From an uncultured Pseudoalteromonas sp. (GTDB lineage Bacteria > Pseudomonadota > Gammaproteobacteria > Enterobacterales > Alteromonadaceae), in the NCBI GenBank assembly GCA_947493455.1, contig CANLRB010000019.1:1-64000 (forward strand): DNA of 64,000 nucleotides, in the 5' to 3' direction. The notes beneath the pieces are model-generated. The model had not been told where the DNA came from, ran no database searches, and saw nothing but the letters and a program-made list of their open reading frames with translations. A program made the translations under genes and the position numbers. Of the stretch, positions 34,040-44,837 are shown in pieces (position 1 is the stretch's first letter; each line of letters starts with the position of its first letter).

Positions 34040-36436
34040 ATGAAAAAACTCGCGTATGCCATATCCGCGATATTGGGTGCCACAAGCGCCCCAATTTTTG
34101 CAGCGAATATTTCGGGTAAGGTACTCGATTCTAATAATAATCCACTCGCTAATGCACAGGTTCATATCCACGGTAAAGATAAAACCGTGCTGACTAATTC
34201 AAACGGTCAGTTTACAATTAACGTTGATGCCGATAGTGAACTTCACATATCAAAAGACGGCTACGTTAATGTAAGACGCCCAGTGCTTAACAAAGACGCA
34301 TCAATTACGATTAATTTAAGCCGTGCAGCAATTGAATCAATTACTGTTTATGCGTCTGGTTTACACAAAAATACGCTAGAAATGGCATCACCAGTCAGTG
34401 TTCTTTCTGAATCAGACATTAAAGAGTCTATCTCTCCTTCTCTCGGCGAAACGCTAAAGGATATTCCTGGACTTAGCAGCAACGCGTACAGCCCTAATTC
34501 AGCGTCAGTATCAATTCGAGGCTTGACCGGGTCACGTGTTAAAGTACTTCAAAATGGATTTGACTCTGGCGATGTATCGTCAACAGGCCCAGACCACGCT
34601 AACGCAAATGAGGCATTGTCAGCAAAACAAATTGAAGTATTGCGCGGCCCTTGGACACTGTTGTACGGCTCTGGCGCAATTGGTGGTGTTATCAACGTCG
34701 TAGATTCAAGTCTACCGACAGATCGTTATGACGAGCTACAAGGCAGCGTCTATGTTGATAAATCATCTGTTAATGATGGTGAAAATATTGCCGCATCACT
34801 GCAGCATGGTGTCGATAATTTTAGCTTTAACTTTGATGCAAGCAGAGTGAGAGCAGACGATACAAAAACACCAACGTTTGTCCATGAAGGAGAGACACAC
34901 GATGAGATTGAAAATACCTTTTTAGAGCGCGATACGTTTAACATTGGTGCTAGTTACATCGGCGACCACCTTGTTACTGGTATCTCATACAGCGAGCTAG
35001 ATTCCGATTATGGTATTCCAAATCATGAGCATCATGAACATGAGCACGAAGACCATGAAGACGAACATGATGAGGAACACGAGCATGGCGATGAGCATGA
35101 CGACCATGATGATGAAGATCATGACGACGAACACGAAGAGGAAGAAGTATTTGCACGTGTGAGTCAAAAAAGAGCACAAGCGTTTGTTAACTATACATTC
35201 CATGATAGTGCGTTAGAGAGTCTAAAACTAAAGGTATCAAATACTGAGTATACGCTTAAAGAAATCGAACATGATCATATTGGTACTCAATTTAACAATG
35301 ATACTCTCGAAGCGCGATTAGACTTAGAACACAGAATTAATCACATTCATGGTATTGCAGGACTTCATTATCTCGACACAGATTATAATGCGTCAGGTGA
35401 AGAAGCATTTACACCATCATCAAATACCAAATCACTCAGCTTTTTTGTTTTAGAAGAGACCGAACTGGCTCAGAATATTACATTAGAAGGTGGGTTACGC
35501 TACGAGAAAACGGATATCTCGACGCTCGAAAGTGATCATGATGATGACCATGAAGAAGATGAGCACGATGACGAGCATGAACACGAGCATGGTGAACATG
35601 TTGAGTTTGATGATTCGTTTACAACATTTAGTGGTTCTATTGGCGCAAATTGGCAGTACAAAGCGGGTCACGCACTCGCGATTTCAATCGCAAGTGCAAA
35701 ACGCGCACCAAACGCAACCGAAATCCTTTCAAATGGCGCCCACCTAGCGACTGGCACATATGATTTAGGTATTGGTTATGAAATCCATGGCGATGAAATA
35801 GAATTTCATCCCGAAGAGATAAAAAAAGAACACGCGCTCACTTTAGACATTACAGCACGTAAATTTAGTGGTGACTTTGGTTATTCATTAAATGCGTTTT
35901 ATAACCAAATTGACAACTTCTATAGCCAAGTAAATACGGGTCTTTATTTCGAAGATGGTCACGTTGAGAGCGACGACCATGGAATGGCTATTTTTCAATA
36001 TCAAGCCCAAGACGTCGTGATGTATGGACTCGAATTTGATACACATTACCAAGTGACGCCAATGTGGCTTGTTAAAGTGAGTGGCGATCAAATTTGGAAT
36101 GACATTAAAAACAGCGATTACAATTTGCCGCGATTTATGCAGAATAAACTCCGTTTAGCGACAAGCTATGACTTAAATAGCGCAAAGTTATCGGTCGGTG
36201 CAACGCATTATTTCACGCAAAATGATTTGGCGCAAAATGAAACTAAAGGTGAATCGTACACGTTAGTCGATGCGAGCATTAAATACTACTTCGATACATC
36301 CTTTGGAGATGGCCATGTGTTTGCTAAAGCAACAAATCTAACCGATGAATTAGTTATGCCACACACGTCTTTTAATAAAGAGAGTGTGCCATTAGCAGGT
36401 CGGAATTTAAGTGTTGGTGTTAAGTTTGATTTTTAA
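34040..36436 (+). CDS. TonB-dependent receptor with His-rich loops, probable zinc receptor (ZnuD-like)
   Basis: Outer-membrane protein of 798 residues. Parts: signal peptide (1-21), a carboxypeptidase-like/CNA-B beta domain (about 22-95), plug domain (about 105-235, with SIRGLTGSRVKVLQNG and VLRGPWTLLYGSGAIGG), and a 22-stranded barrel ending in LSVGVKFDF with terminal phenylalanine. Two extracellular-loop stretches of about 43 and 28 residues (near 328-370 and 498-525) consist almost only of histidine, aspartate and glutamate, as in the zinc receptor ZnuD. Together with an upstream Zur-like box this points to zinc uptake; other metals are possible. The ATG at 34040 starts a good signal peptide and is preferred to one four codons earlier. 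Confidence 0.85.
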   Translation: MKKLAYAISAILGATSAPIFAANISGKVLDSNNNPLANAQVHIHGKDKTVLTNSNGQFTINVDADSELHISKDGYVNVRRPVLNKDASITINLSRAAIESITVYASGLHKNTLEMASPVSVLSESDIKESISPSLGETLKDIPGLSSNAYSPNSASVSIRGLTGSRVKVLQNGFDSGDVSSTGPDHANANEALSAKQIEVLRGPWTLLYGSGAIGGVINVVDSSLPTDRYDELQGSVYVDKSSVNDGENIAASLQHGVDNFSFNFDASRVRADDTKTPTFVHEGETHDEIENTFLERDTFNIGASYIGDHLVTGISYSELDSDYGIPNHEHHEHEHEDHEDEHDEEHEHGDEHDDHDDEDHDDEHEEEEVFARVSQKRAQAFVNYTFHDSALESLKLKVSNTEYTLKEIEHDHIGTQFNNDTLEARLDLEHRINHIHGIAGLHYLDTDYNASGEEAFTPSSNTKSLSFFVLEETELAQNITLEGGLRYEKTDISTLESDHDDDHEEDEHDDEHEHEHGEHVEFDDSFTTFSGSIGANWQYKAGHALAISIASAKRAPNATEILSNGAHLATGTYDLGIGYEIHGDEIEFHPEEIKKEHALTLDITARKFSGDFGYSLNAFYNQIDNFYSQVNTGLYFEDGHVESDDHGMAIFQYQAQDVVMYGLEFDTHYQVTPMWLVKVSGDQIWNDIKNSDYNLPRFMQNKLRLATSYDLNSAKLSVGATHYFTQNDLAQNETKGESYTLVDASIKYYFDTSFGDGHVFAKATNLTDELVMPHTSFNKESVPLAGRNLSVGVKFDF

Positions 36437-36449
36437 TTAAACAACACAA

Positions 36450-36481
36450 AAAAACGCCATGCAAATGCATGGCGTTTTTAT
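36450..36481. terminator. Bidirectional terminator between receptor gene and serS
   Basis: AAAACGCCATGC pairs with GCATGGCGTTTT around AAAT, with A- and T-runs on both sides. It serves the receptor gene and the convergent serS transcript. Confidence 0.88.
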
Positions 36482-36490
36482 TTAATCTTG

Positions 36491-36519
36491 TTACGGGATG
36501 ATAAATTAACATCCCGTAA
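36491..36519. repeat. Perfect stem-loop next to the serS stop
   Basis: TTACGGGATG (36491-36500) and CATCCCGTAA (36510-36519) pair perfectly around an AT-rich nine-base loop. Neither strand has a T-run after the stem, so termination is unlikely. It may protect the 3' end of the serS message. Confidence 0.5.
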
Positions 36520-36524
36520 AAAAA

Positions 36525-38194
<1,670 letters not shown>

Positions 38195-38208
<14 letters not shown>

Positions 38209-39556
38209 AGCGTTGGTTGTCACTTTGAAGGTTGAGGTCTTGCAAATAATCTAACTTCGCTTTGATTTTTTGTTCTAGACCACGCTCCGTCGGATAATAG
38301 TATTGACGTCGGTGGATTTCATACGGTAAATAGGATTCGCCTGCGGCGAACGCGCCCTCTTCATTATGCGCATAACGATATTCGGCACCATACCCTAGAT
38401 CTTTCATTAATTCAGTCGGCGCATTACGCAAATGCGGGGGCACTTCATAACTTTTCTCTTTAGCTACATCCGCTTTGGCTTGGTTAAACGCCATATATAC
38501 TGCATTGCTTTTTGGTGCACTCGCAAGATAAAGGGTGGCTTGTGCAATGGCCCGCTCCCCTTCACTTGGCCCAACACGATGAAAAATATCCCATGCATTG
38601 AGCGCTACCTGCATCGCACGAGGGTCCGCATTGCCGATGTCTTCAGTTGCTATGGCAAGTAGACGTCGCGCGACATAAAGCGGATCGCCACCGCCTGCTA
38701 AAATACGCGCATACCAATACAACGCGCCATCAGGTGAAGAGCCTCTTACTGACTTATGAAATGCCGAAATTAAGTCGTAATATAGGTCACCGCCTTTGTC
38801 ATACTTGGCGATATGAGTTGGCAATACTTGCGCGAGTACGGCATCATCAATATGGCGGTTATTATCACTACTGTGTGCTAAATCGATAGCCTGTTCGAGT
38901 AAATTTAAACCCTTGCGGCAATCACCATCGGCGGCGAGCGATAAGCTATCAAGTGCGTGATCCGAGATTTTAATCGTCAGTGATGATAATTGTTCATCAT
39001 GTTCTATGGCTCTGACCATTGCATGTTTTATGTCGCTATTTTGCAATGGTTTTAACGTATAGACTCGAGCGCGCGACAATACCGCGTTATTGAGTGAAAA
39101 CGATGGGTTTTCGGTCGTAGCCCCAATAAATAAAAACGTACCGTTTTCAATATGCGGTAAAAAAGCATCTTGTTGAGACTTATTGAAGCGATGAACTTCG
39201 TCAATAAATAACAGTGTACGTTTACCACTACTCGTTAATGTATTGTTTGCTTGTTCAACACTTTGCCGGATTTCTTTTACACCACTTGTGACGGCTGAGA
39301 GCGTAATGACTTCGCAATCACAGTGATGTGCTATAACTTGTGCCAACGTTGTTTTGCCGATGCCCGGCGGTCCCCATAAAATAAGCGAGTGAATTCTGCC
39401 TGCATTAATCGCGCGATAAAGCGGCAAGTCTGGCGCTAAAATATGTTGCTGCCCGATATACTCGTCTAAACAAGTTGGTCGCATGCGCGCCGCGAGCGGT
39501 CGTACATCAGGCGCAAACGAAAAACTAAAATTATCCACCTTGGCGTTGGTCGTCAA
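38195..39556 (-). CDS. rarA: Replication-associated recombination protein A, AAA+ ATPase
   Basis: Protein of up to 453 residues of the RarA/MgsA/WRNIP1 family, which acts at stalled replication forks. Blocks: [21 protein letters not shown], Walker [12 protein letters not shown], Walker [21 protein letters not shown], sensor 1 [21 protein letters not shown], and a C-terminal tetramerisation domain. The first residues are uncertain: a TTG at 39556 has GGGG at a suitable distance, and a GTG at 39538 is the alternative closer to the E. coli start. It overlaps the end of lolA by up to 26 bases and reaches into crcB, so lolA-rarA-crcB-serS is a tight unit. Confidence 0.95.
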
Positions 39557-40196
39557 TCATTACCCCGTCTGGGATAGAAAATACAAAGGTGCCGTTATCA
39601 ATCTCTTTATTGTATTCGTTTTGGCTAAATACATATTTTGAGTTTTGACCTGAGATATCAAATACAATCAAGCTTTTAATATTCAAATTTTGATACTCAA
39701 TAATGAGCTTTTCAATTTGAGATTGGTGTGACGCAGCTGGTTTTACAACATAATTATTGCCATTTAATTCAACATCATATTGTTGCCATAACGCATCGTT
39801 ATTTGATGTTAAAAGCGCAAACGGTGAGTCGTCGAGTAACTTTTTACCGTCGTATACCGAGACTTGCTCTGCAAACTCATCATAATAATAAGTCGTCGCC
39901 CCATTTGATACGAGCACAGTGTCATCCGGTTCAATTTGATGCCACCGGATCATATTAGGCCGTTTTAACTCTACTTGGCCTTTACCGGTTTGCAACAACT
40001 CATTTGCCTCATCATAGACAAATTGCTCAAATTCCGCTGAAAAAGTATTAAGCGTTAACAATTTTTCGCGCAGTTCTGTACGTGTGTTTTTAGTAATTGT
40101 TGTTTCTAGTTTATCGCTTGTGTTTACTTCTTTCGGTTGAGAAAATGCAATGCCACTAACACACAAAATACACATACTAAGTAGTTTAACTTTCAT
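39531..40196 (-). CDS. lolA: Outer-membrane lipoprotein carrier protein LolA
   Basis: Periplasmic chaperone of 221 residues that takes lipoproteins from LolCDE and carries them to LolB. It has a signal peptide (about 1-19, ending IAFSQ), then the LolA fold: LLTLNTFSAEFEQFVYDEANELLQTGKGQVELKRPNMIRW style pattern in shorter blocks such as GKGQVELKRP, the LLTSN helix and a C-terminal strand set. It lies 11 bases after ftsK and overlaps rarA, the same order as in E. coli (ftsK-lolA-rarA). The partners lolC, lolD and lolE are at the right end of this window. Confidence 0.93.
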   Translation of the reverse strand: MKVKLLSMCILCVSGIAFSQPKEVNTSDKLETTITKNTRTELREKLLTLNTFSAEFEQFVYDEANELLQTGKGQVELKRPNMIRWHQIEPDDTVLVSNGATTYYYDEFAEQVSVYDGKKLLDDSPFALLTSNNDALWQQYDVELNGNNYVVKPAASHQSQIEKLIIEYQNLNIKSLIVFDISGQNSKYVFSQNEYNKEIDNGTFVFSIPDGVMIDDQRQGG

Positions 40197-40207
40197 GATT
40201 ACCTCTC

Positions 40208-42736
40208 TTACTCACTGCCGTGATTCGGTGCGAGTACTTCTCGCGTTCCATTGTGGCCCGGGCTACTGACAATTCCAGCCATCTCCATTTGTTCTACCAA
40301 ACGCGATGCTCGGTTATAACCCACTCTGAGTTTTCGTTGCACACTCGAAACGGATGCACGGCGGCTTTCTAATACAAATGCGACAGCTTCATCGTAGAGC
40401 GGATCGCTTTCGGTGTCATCACCTTCAGGCTGTTCACCTGGCAATAAAACATCTTCTACCGCCTCGCCATTTAAAATCTCGTCAACATAATTGGGTTTAC
40501 CACGCGCTTTCCAGTCATTAACCACGGCATGAACTTCATGGTCATCGACAAACGCACCGTGCACACGCATTGGCACACTGGTACCTGGCGGTAAATATAA
40601 CATATCACCCATGCCAAGCAGATGTTCCGCGCCTTGTTGGTCTAAAATGGTACGGGAGTCGATTTTACTCGATACCTGAAATGCCATTCGCGTTGGAATA
40701 TTCGCTTTTATTAAGCCTGTTATAACATCAACGGACGGGCGCTGAGTGGCAAGTACTAAATGGATTCCAGCTGCACGCGCCTTTTGAGCAATTCGCGCAA
40801 TGAGTTCTTCAACCTTCTTACCCACTATCATCATCATGTCTGCAAATTCATCGATCACGACAACAATCGAGGGCAGTTTTTCAAGATTCGGCGCTTCAGC
40901 TTCCATACCATCGGTGTCTTTCCATAACGGATCACGGATCGGATCACCTGCCTCTATGGCATCAAGTACTTTTTGGTTATACCCTTTTAGGTTGCGCACG
41001 CCAAGTGCCGACATCAGCTTATAACGACGTTCCATTTCACCAACACACCATCGCAGTGCATTGGCCGCCTCTTTCATATCGGTAACAACTTCACATAATA
41101 AATGTGGAATTCCTTCGTACACCGACAATTCAAGCATTTTAGGGTCGATCATGATCATTCTGACGTCTTCTGGCGTTGATTTATAAAGTAAGCTTAATAT
41201 CATTACATTAACGCCAACTGACTTTCCTGAACCAGTTGTGCCGGCAACAAGCAAATGAGGCATTTTTGCCAAGTCAGCGACCACAGGTTCACCCGCGATA
41301 TCCTTGCCAAGTACCATAGCTAGGCTTGATGCGTTATTTTCAAATTTCGGTGCATCGATAACTTCAGAAAGGCGCACAATTTCGCGATGTTGATTTGGTA
41401 ATTCTAAGCCGACGTAGGTTTTACCTGGGATCACTTCAACAACGCGCACACTTATTGCAGAGAGCGAGCGTGCTAAATCCTTTGCTAATCCAGAAATTTT
41501 CGCAACCTTTATACCCGGCGCGAGATCAAGTTCAAAGCGGGTGACAACAGGCCCTGGATAAACACCGACTACGGCTGCTTGAATTCCAAAATCGAGCAGC
41601 TTAGCTTCAACCAATCGTGACACTGCATCGAGTTCCTCTTGCGAAATTGGGTTTTTCTTTTTATCGGGTCTATCCAATAAATCTAGGGTCGGCATTTCCG
41701 ACACGGGTCCATCATCAGCTAATAATTGTTCGAACTTTTCTTTTGCCGTCGGCGGCTTTACATACGTCGATTTTTTGGCTTCTATCGGTTTAGGTTCTTC
41801 ATTTTTAATAACATCATCAAACGAGTTGTCAATGGCTGAAAAATTCAGATCATCCGTGATAAGGTCATCGAACTCATCAAGTTTAGGGTGTTGTGCAGGT
41901 GTATCTGCGCGAGTGCTACCTTTGTCTTTAGATTGTGGTAATTCAAATGACTCAAACTCTGTATTGGGTGCAATAGGCTCATCCGGTAACGTGTCGAGTG
42001 CAAAGTCGTTAATCGGTTCTGGTTCAAGTACGGGTTCTGTTTTGTCAAAATCAGATTCTAAGTGTATAGATACCTTATCTTCAACTTGACTAACAACAAG
42101 CGGTGGCGCAGTTTCTTTAGATACTTGCGGTTGTTCTGGAGTCTTCGCAGATAGGTTTGTTAACTTATAGTAACACCAAAGAATTAAAGCAACCGCTATT
42201 TCACCAATCTTTTCAACAAATTGAACCCAAGATATTCCAGTAAGCAGTGTTAAGCTGGTAAATAAAAAACAGAGCAATACAATACTGGTACCAATAAAGT
42301 TAAATGAAGGCAGCATGGCATTTGCTAACACATCCCCCACTACCCCGCCGGATGAAAAATCGTAAAAATCGTTAAAATTGATGCTACTGATTGCACAGCT
42401 TGATGCAATAAAGATGAGAATACCGATTAGGCGCAACGACAATGTTAGATAATCTATTTTTAATAGTTGATGTGTTTCTTTAAATACAAAGTAACCAAAT
42501 AGTATAACGAGTATCGGCGTACTTAATGCAAGCCAACCAAAACTGAAATAAAGCGCATCGGCAAGTGATGCTCCAACCGCGCCGGTAATATTCTTTACTT
42601 TGATATACTCGCCAGTTTGAGACCACGATGGGTCTGCTGGATCAAAGCTGAGTAATGCACACATTAAATAAAGTGCAAAACATCCCGAGATAATTAAACC
42701 CGTTTCCAATAATCTTTGAACACCGTTTAGGCGCAT
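40208..42736 (-). CDS. ftsK: DNA translocase FtsK
   Basis: Protein of 842 residues, a divisome ATPase that pumps chromosome ends through the closing septum and activates XerCD. The N-terminus holds four to five membrane segments (about 10-190). A linker of only about 160 residues, rich in Pro, Asp and Glu, follows, much shorter than in E. coli (1329 residues). The motor has Walker [13 protein letters not shown], Walker [13 protein letters not shown] and [20 protein letters not shown], and the end (from about 775) is the gamma winged-helix domain that reads KOPS sites ([25 protein letters not shown] in pieces). The ATG at 42736 follows GGGGAG. Confidence 0.96.
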   Translation of the reverse strand: MRLNGVQRLLETGLIISGCFALYLMCALLSFDPADPSWSQTGEYIKVKNITGAVGASLADALYFSFGWLALSTPILVILFGYFVFKETHQLLKIDYLTLSLRLIGILIFIASSCAISSINFNDFYDFSSGGVVGDVLANAMLPSFNFIGTSIVLLCFLFTSLTLLTGISWVQFVEKIGEIAVALILWCYYKLTNLSAKTPEQPQVSKETAPPLVVSQVEDKVSIHLESDFDKTEPVLEPEPINDFALDTLPDEPIAPNTEFESFELPQSKDKGSTRADTPAQHPKLDEFDDLITDDLNFSAIDNSFDDVIKNEEPKPIEAKKSTYVKPPTAKEKFEQLLADDGPVSEMPTLDLLDRPDKKKNPISQEELDAVSRLVEAKLLDFGIQAAVVGVYPGPVVTRFELDLAPGIKVAKISGLAKDLARSLSAISVRVVEVIPGKTYVGLELPNQHREIVRLSEVIDAPKFENNASSLAMVLGKDIAGEPVVADLAKMPHLLVAGTTGSGKSVGVNVMILSLLYKSTPEDVRMIMIDPKMLELSVYEGIPHLLCEVVTDMKEAANALRWCVGEMERRYKLMSALGVRNLKGYNQKVLDAIEAGDPIRDPLWKDTDGMEAEAPNLEKLPSIVVVIDEFADMMMIVGKKVEELIARIAQKARAAGIHLVLATQRPSVDVITGLIKANIPTRMAFQVSSKIDSRTILDQQGAEHLLGMGDMLYLPPGTSVPMRVHGAFVDDHEVHAVVNDWKARGKPNYVDEILNGEAVEDVLLPGEQPEGDDTESDPLYDEAVAFVLESRRASVSSVQRKLRVGYNRASRLVEQMEMAGIVSSPGHNGTREVLAPNHGSE

Positions 42737-42796
42737 CAACGCTCCCCTTTTTTTATTATTGATTGCCTAATACGCGTTAAGCAAACTTCTATTCTA

Positions 42797-43267
42797 TTAT
42801 CTTGCGATTGGATTGAGAAGAGTTAGTTCATCACTTTTTACTTCTTCCATGACAACATAAGTACGGCTTTCACTAACAGCAGGTAATCGTAACAAAGTAT
42901 CGCCGAGTAAATCGCGGTAAGCTGACATATCGGCTACTCTCGTTTTTAATAGAAAGTCAAAACTACCTGAAATAAGGTGGCATTCAAGAATTTCATCATG
43001 CTCTTTAACTGCTTCACTAAACTCTTCAAATACATCAGGTGATGTCTTTGTCAGTGTTATTTCAACGTAAACGAGTAAGGCAGCCCCTAGTTTTTGTGGA
43101 CATACGATCGCTTTATAGCCTTTAATATAGCCTTCACGTTCTAATTTTTTGACCCGCTCAAGGCATGGTGTCGCGCTCAAACCAACCCTGCGCGCTAACT
43201 CAACATTTGAAACTCTACCATCTTTTTGAAGTTCGACTAATATTCTATTATCGATTTTATCTAGCAT
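42797..43267 (-). CDS. lrp: Leucine-responsive regulatory protein Lrp
   Basis: Transcription regulator of 156 residues. The N-terminal helix-turn-helix (LQKDGRVSNVELARRVGLSATP, in two parts) and the C-terminal RAM domain (about 70-150, with YVEITLTKTSPDVFEEF and ECHLISGSFDFLLKTRV) are typical; effector binding is expected for leucine or alanine. The gene lies before ftsK as in E. coli and is divergent from the alanine dehydrogenase gene. Lrp-like boxes in the shared spacer suggest that it controls ald and its own transcription. Confidence 0.93.
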   Translation of the reverse strand: MLDKIDNRILVELQKDGRVSNVELARRVGLSATPCLERVKKLEREGYIKGYKAIVCPQKLGAALLVYVEITLTKTSPDVFEEFSEAVKEHDEILECHLISGSFDFLLKTRVADMSAYRDLLGDTLLRLPAVSESRTYVVMEEVKSDELTLLNPIAR

Positions 43268-43279
43268 TTTGAAGCCTTT

Positions 43280-43386
43280 TAGATATATTCACTAAAATTT
43301 AGCGTTAGATAGTATTAAACACTACTCGAGCACCCAAATTAAGTGTGTAAAACTATTAATTTCAAAATATACTAGATTTATCACTA
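43280..43386. promoter_or_regulatory. Array of Lrp-like boxes between lrp and ald
   Basis: Three similar sites are present: TAGATATATTCACTA at 43280-43294, TAGTATTAAACACTA at 43310-43324 and TAGATTTATCACTA at 43373-43386. All share TAG(A/T)-n-CACTA, and the first two match 11 of 15 positions of the Lrp consensus. The first two start exactly 30 bases apart, about three turns of the helix. This is the arrangement expected when Lrp octamers wrap DNA. Confidence 0.55.
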
Positions 43387-43413
43387 TCCGTTAATAGTTT
43401 AGAAGGTAATATT

Positions 43414-44532
43414 ATGATTATTGGTGTTCCTAAAGAGATTAAAAACCACGAGTACCGTGTAGGTATGGTTCCAGCAAGTGTTCGTGAATTAATCAACCAT
43501 GGTCACAGTGTATTTGTTGAAACCAATGCAGGTATTGGTATCGGTTTTACAGACGAAGACTATGTCACTGCTGGTGCAGAGATTTTACCAACAGCAGCAG
43601 ACGTTTTCGCTAAATCGGAAATGATCGTAAAGGTTAAGGAACCACAAGCCGTTGAGCGCGCAATGCTGCGTGAAGACCAAATCCTTTTCACTTATTTACA
43701 CTTAGCACCAGATTTACCACAAACGGAAGATCTAATCAAAAGCAAAGCCATCTGTATTGCCTATGAGACTGTAACCGATCCGCGCGGAGGCCTACCGCTA
43801 CTTGCGCCGATGTCAGAAGTTGCCGGTCGCATGTCGATTCAAGCGGGCGCACAAGCACTAGAAAAATCAAATGCCGGCCGCGGCATGTTACTTGGTGGTG
43901 TTCCGGGTGTTGAACCAGCTAAAGTTGTTGTTATCGGTGCAGGTATGGTTGGTAACAACGCAGCTCAAATGGCTGTTGGTATGGGTGCCGACGTTGTTGT
44001 TCTTGATCGTAATGTTGATGTACTTCGCCGTGTTGACGCACAGTTCGGTAACCGTGTTAAAGCGGTATACTCAACTGCTGATGCATTAGAAAAGCACGTG
44101 TTAGAAGCTGATTTAGTGATCGGTGGCGTATTAATCCCAGGTGCAGCAGCACCGAAACTTGTTACTGCTGATCACATTAAACGCATGAAGCCGGGCGCTG
44201 CAATTGTTGATGTTGCAATTGACCAAGGCGGTTGTATTGAAACTTCAAAAGCAACGACACACGCTGAGCCGACCTACATTGTTGATGACGTTGTCCACTA
44301 TTGTGTTGCGAACATGCCTGGTGCTGTGCCACGTACGTCAACATTTGCACTTAACAATGCAACGCTTCCGTACATCATCAAGCTTGCTAACAAAGGTTAC
44401 AAACAAGCTCTATTAGACGATGAACACTTCTTGAACGGCTTAAATGTCATGCAAGGTAAAGTAACTTGTAAAGAAGTTGCTGAAGGTTTCAACATGGAAT
44501 ATGTTGCACCGGTAGATGCGTTAAACGCGTAA
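43414..44532 (+). CDS. ald: Alanine dehydrogenase
   Basis: Enzyme of 372 residues that interconverts L-alanine and pyruvate plus ammonia with NAD. Blocks: MIIGVPKEIKNHEYRVGMVP at the start, with the substrate-binding arginine, KVKEPQ with a catalytic lysine, FTYLHLAPDL with the catalytic histidine, and the Rossmann motif VIGAGMVGNNAAQMAVGMGA; VANMPGAVPRTST closes the active site. AGAAGGTAATATT precedes the ATG. Lrp-like boxes upstream and the divergent lrp gene suggest induction by alanine or leucine through Lrp. It is a single-gene unit with its own terminator. Confidence 0.97.
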   Translation: MIIGVPKEIKNHEYRVGMVPASVRELINHGHSVFVETNAGIGIGFTDEDYVTAGAEILPTAADVFAKSEMIVKVKEPQAVERAMLREDQILFTYLHLAPDLPQTEDLIKSKAICIAYETVTDPRGGLPLLAPMSEVAGRMSIQAGAQALEKSNAGRGMLLGGVPGVEPAKVVVIGAGMVGNNAAQMAVGMGADVVVLDRNVDVLRRVDAQFGNRVKAVYSTADALEKHVLEADLVIGGVLIPGAAAPKLVTADHIKRMKPGAAIVDVAIDQGGCIETSKATTHAEPTYIVDDVVHYCVANMPGAVPRTSTFALNNATLPYIIKLANKGYKQALLDDEHFLNGLNVMQGKVTCKEVAEGFNMEYVAPVDALNA

Positions 44533-44548
44533 CTTAAACTGTTTCTAT

Positions 44549-44580
44549 GAGGCATAAGTATCATATTTATGCCTCTTTTG
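44549..44580 (+). terminator. Terminator of ald
   Basis: GAGGCATAA (44549-44557) pairs with TTATGCCTC (44567-44575) and is followed by TTTTG. Confidence 0.8.
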
Positions 44581-44731
44581 AATTAAACCCCATTTTATAG
44601 AGCCATTTCCTTCAAATCGAATCGTGAAACGACACTACTATATTGCTACTCTGCTAATTATAATTGCAAGAATTCATCTAACCAAGCGTTTATTCTGTGT
44701 TAAACCCAAATATGACGTCGAGGATTTCTAT

Positions 44732-44795
44732 ATTGAGTAAGGATATTTTGGTGAAATAAGAAAACATCGAAACTTTTCGAAAACCCTTACTCAAT
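44732..44795. repeat. 11-bp inverted repeat downstream of pssA
   Basis: ATTGAGTAAGG (44732-44742) and CCTTACTCAAT (44785-44795) are perfect reverse complements enclosing 42 bases that contain TCGAAA-CT-TTTCGA. The rest of the 305-base spacer between ald and pssA is AT-rich and shows nothing else except the ald terminator. The element could be a long-loop terminator of pssA or a small mobile repeat; no second copy is present in the window. Confidence 0.45.
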
Positions 44796-44837
44796 TTAAC
44801 ATGTTATGCTTGATATCACGTTCGCTTTAATTTGGTG

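Noticed and set aside
34974-35203. Open frames on the minus strand of the receptor gene, rich in His or hydrophobic residues
   Set aside because: They are the complement of GAT/CAT/GAA-rich codons of the His/Asp/Glu loops and have no independent support.
35014-35620. Repeat-like CAT/GAT/GAA stretches resembling a tandem repeat or CRISPR
   Set aside because: They code for the acidic His-rich loops in frame; there are no regular spacers or fixed repeat length.
38209-38260. Fluoride riboswitch upstream of crcB
   Set aside because: crcB starts inside rarA in a tight operon, so there is no leader to hold it.
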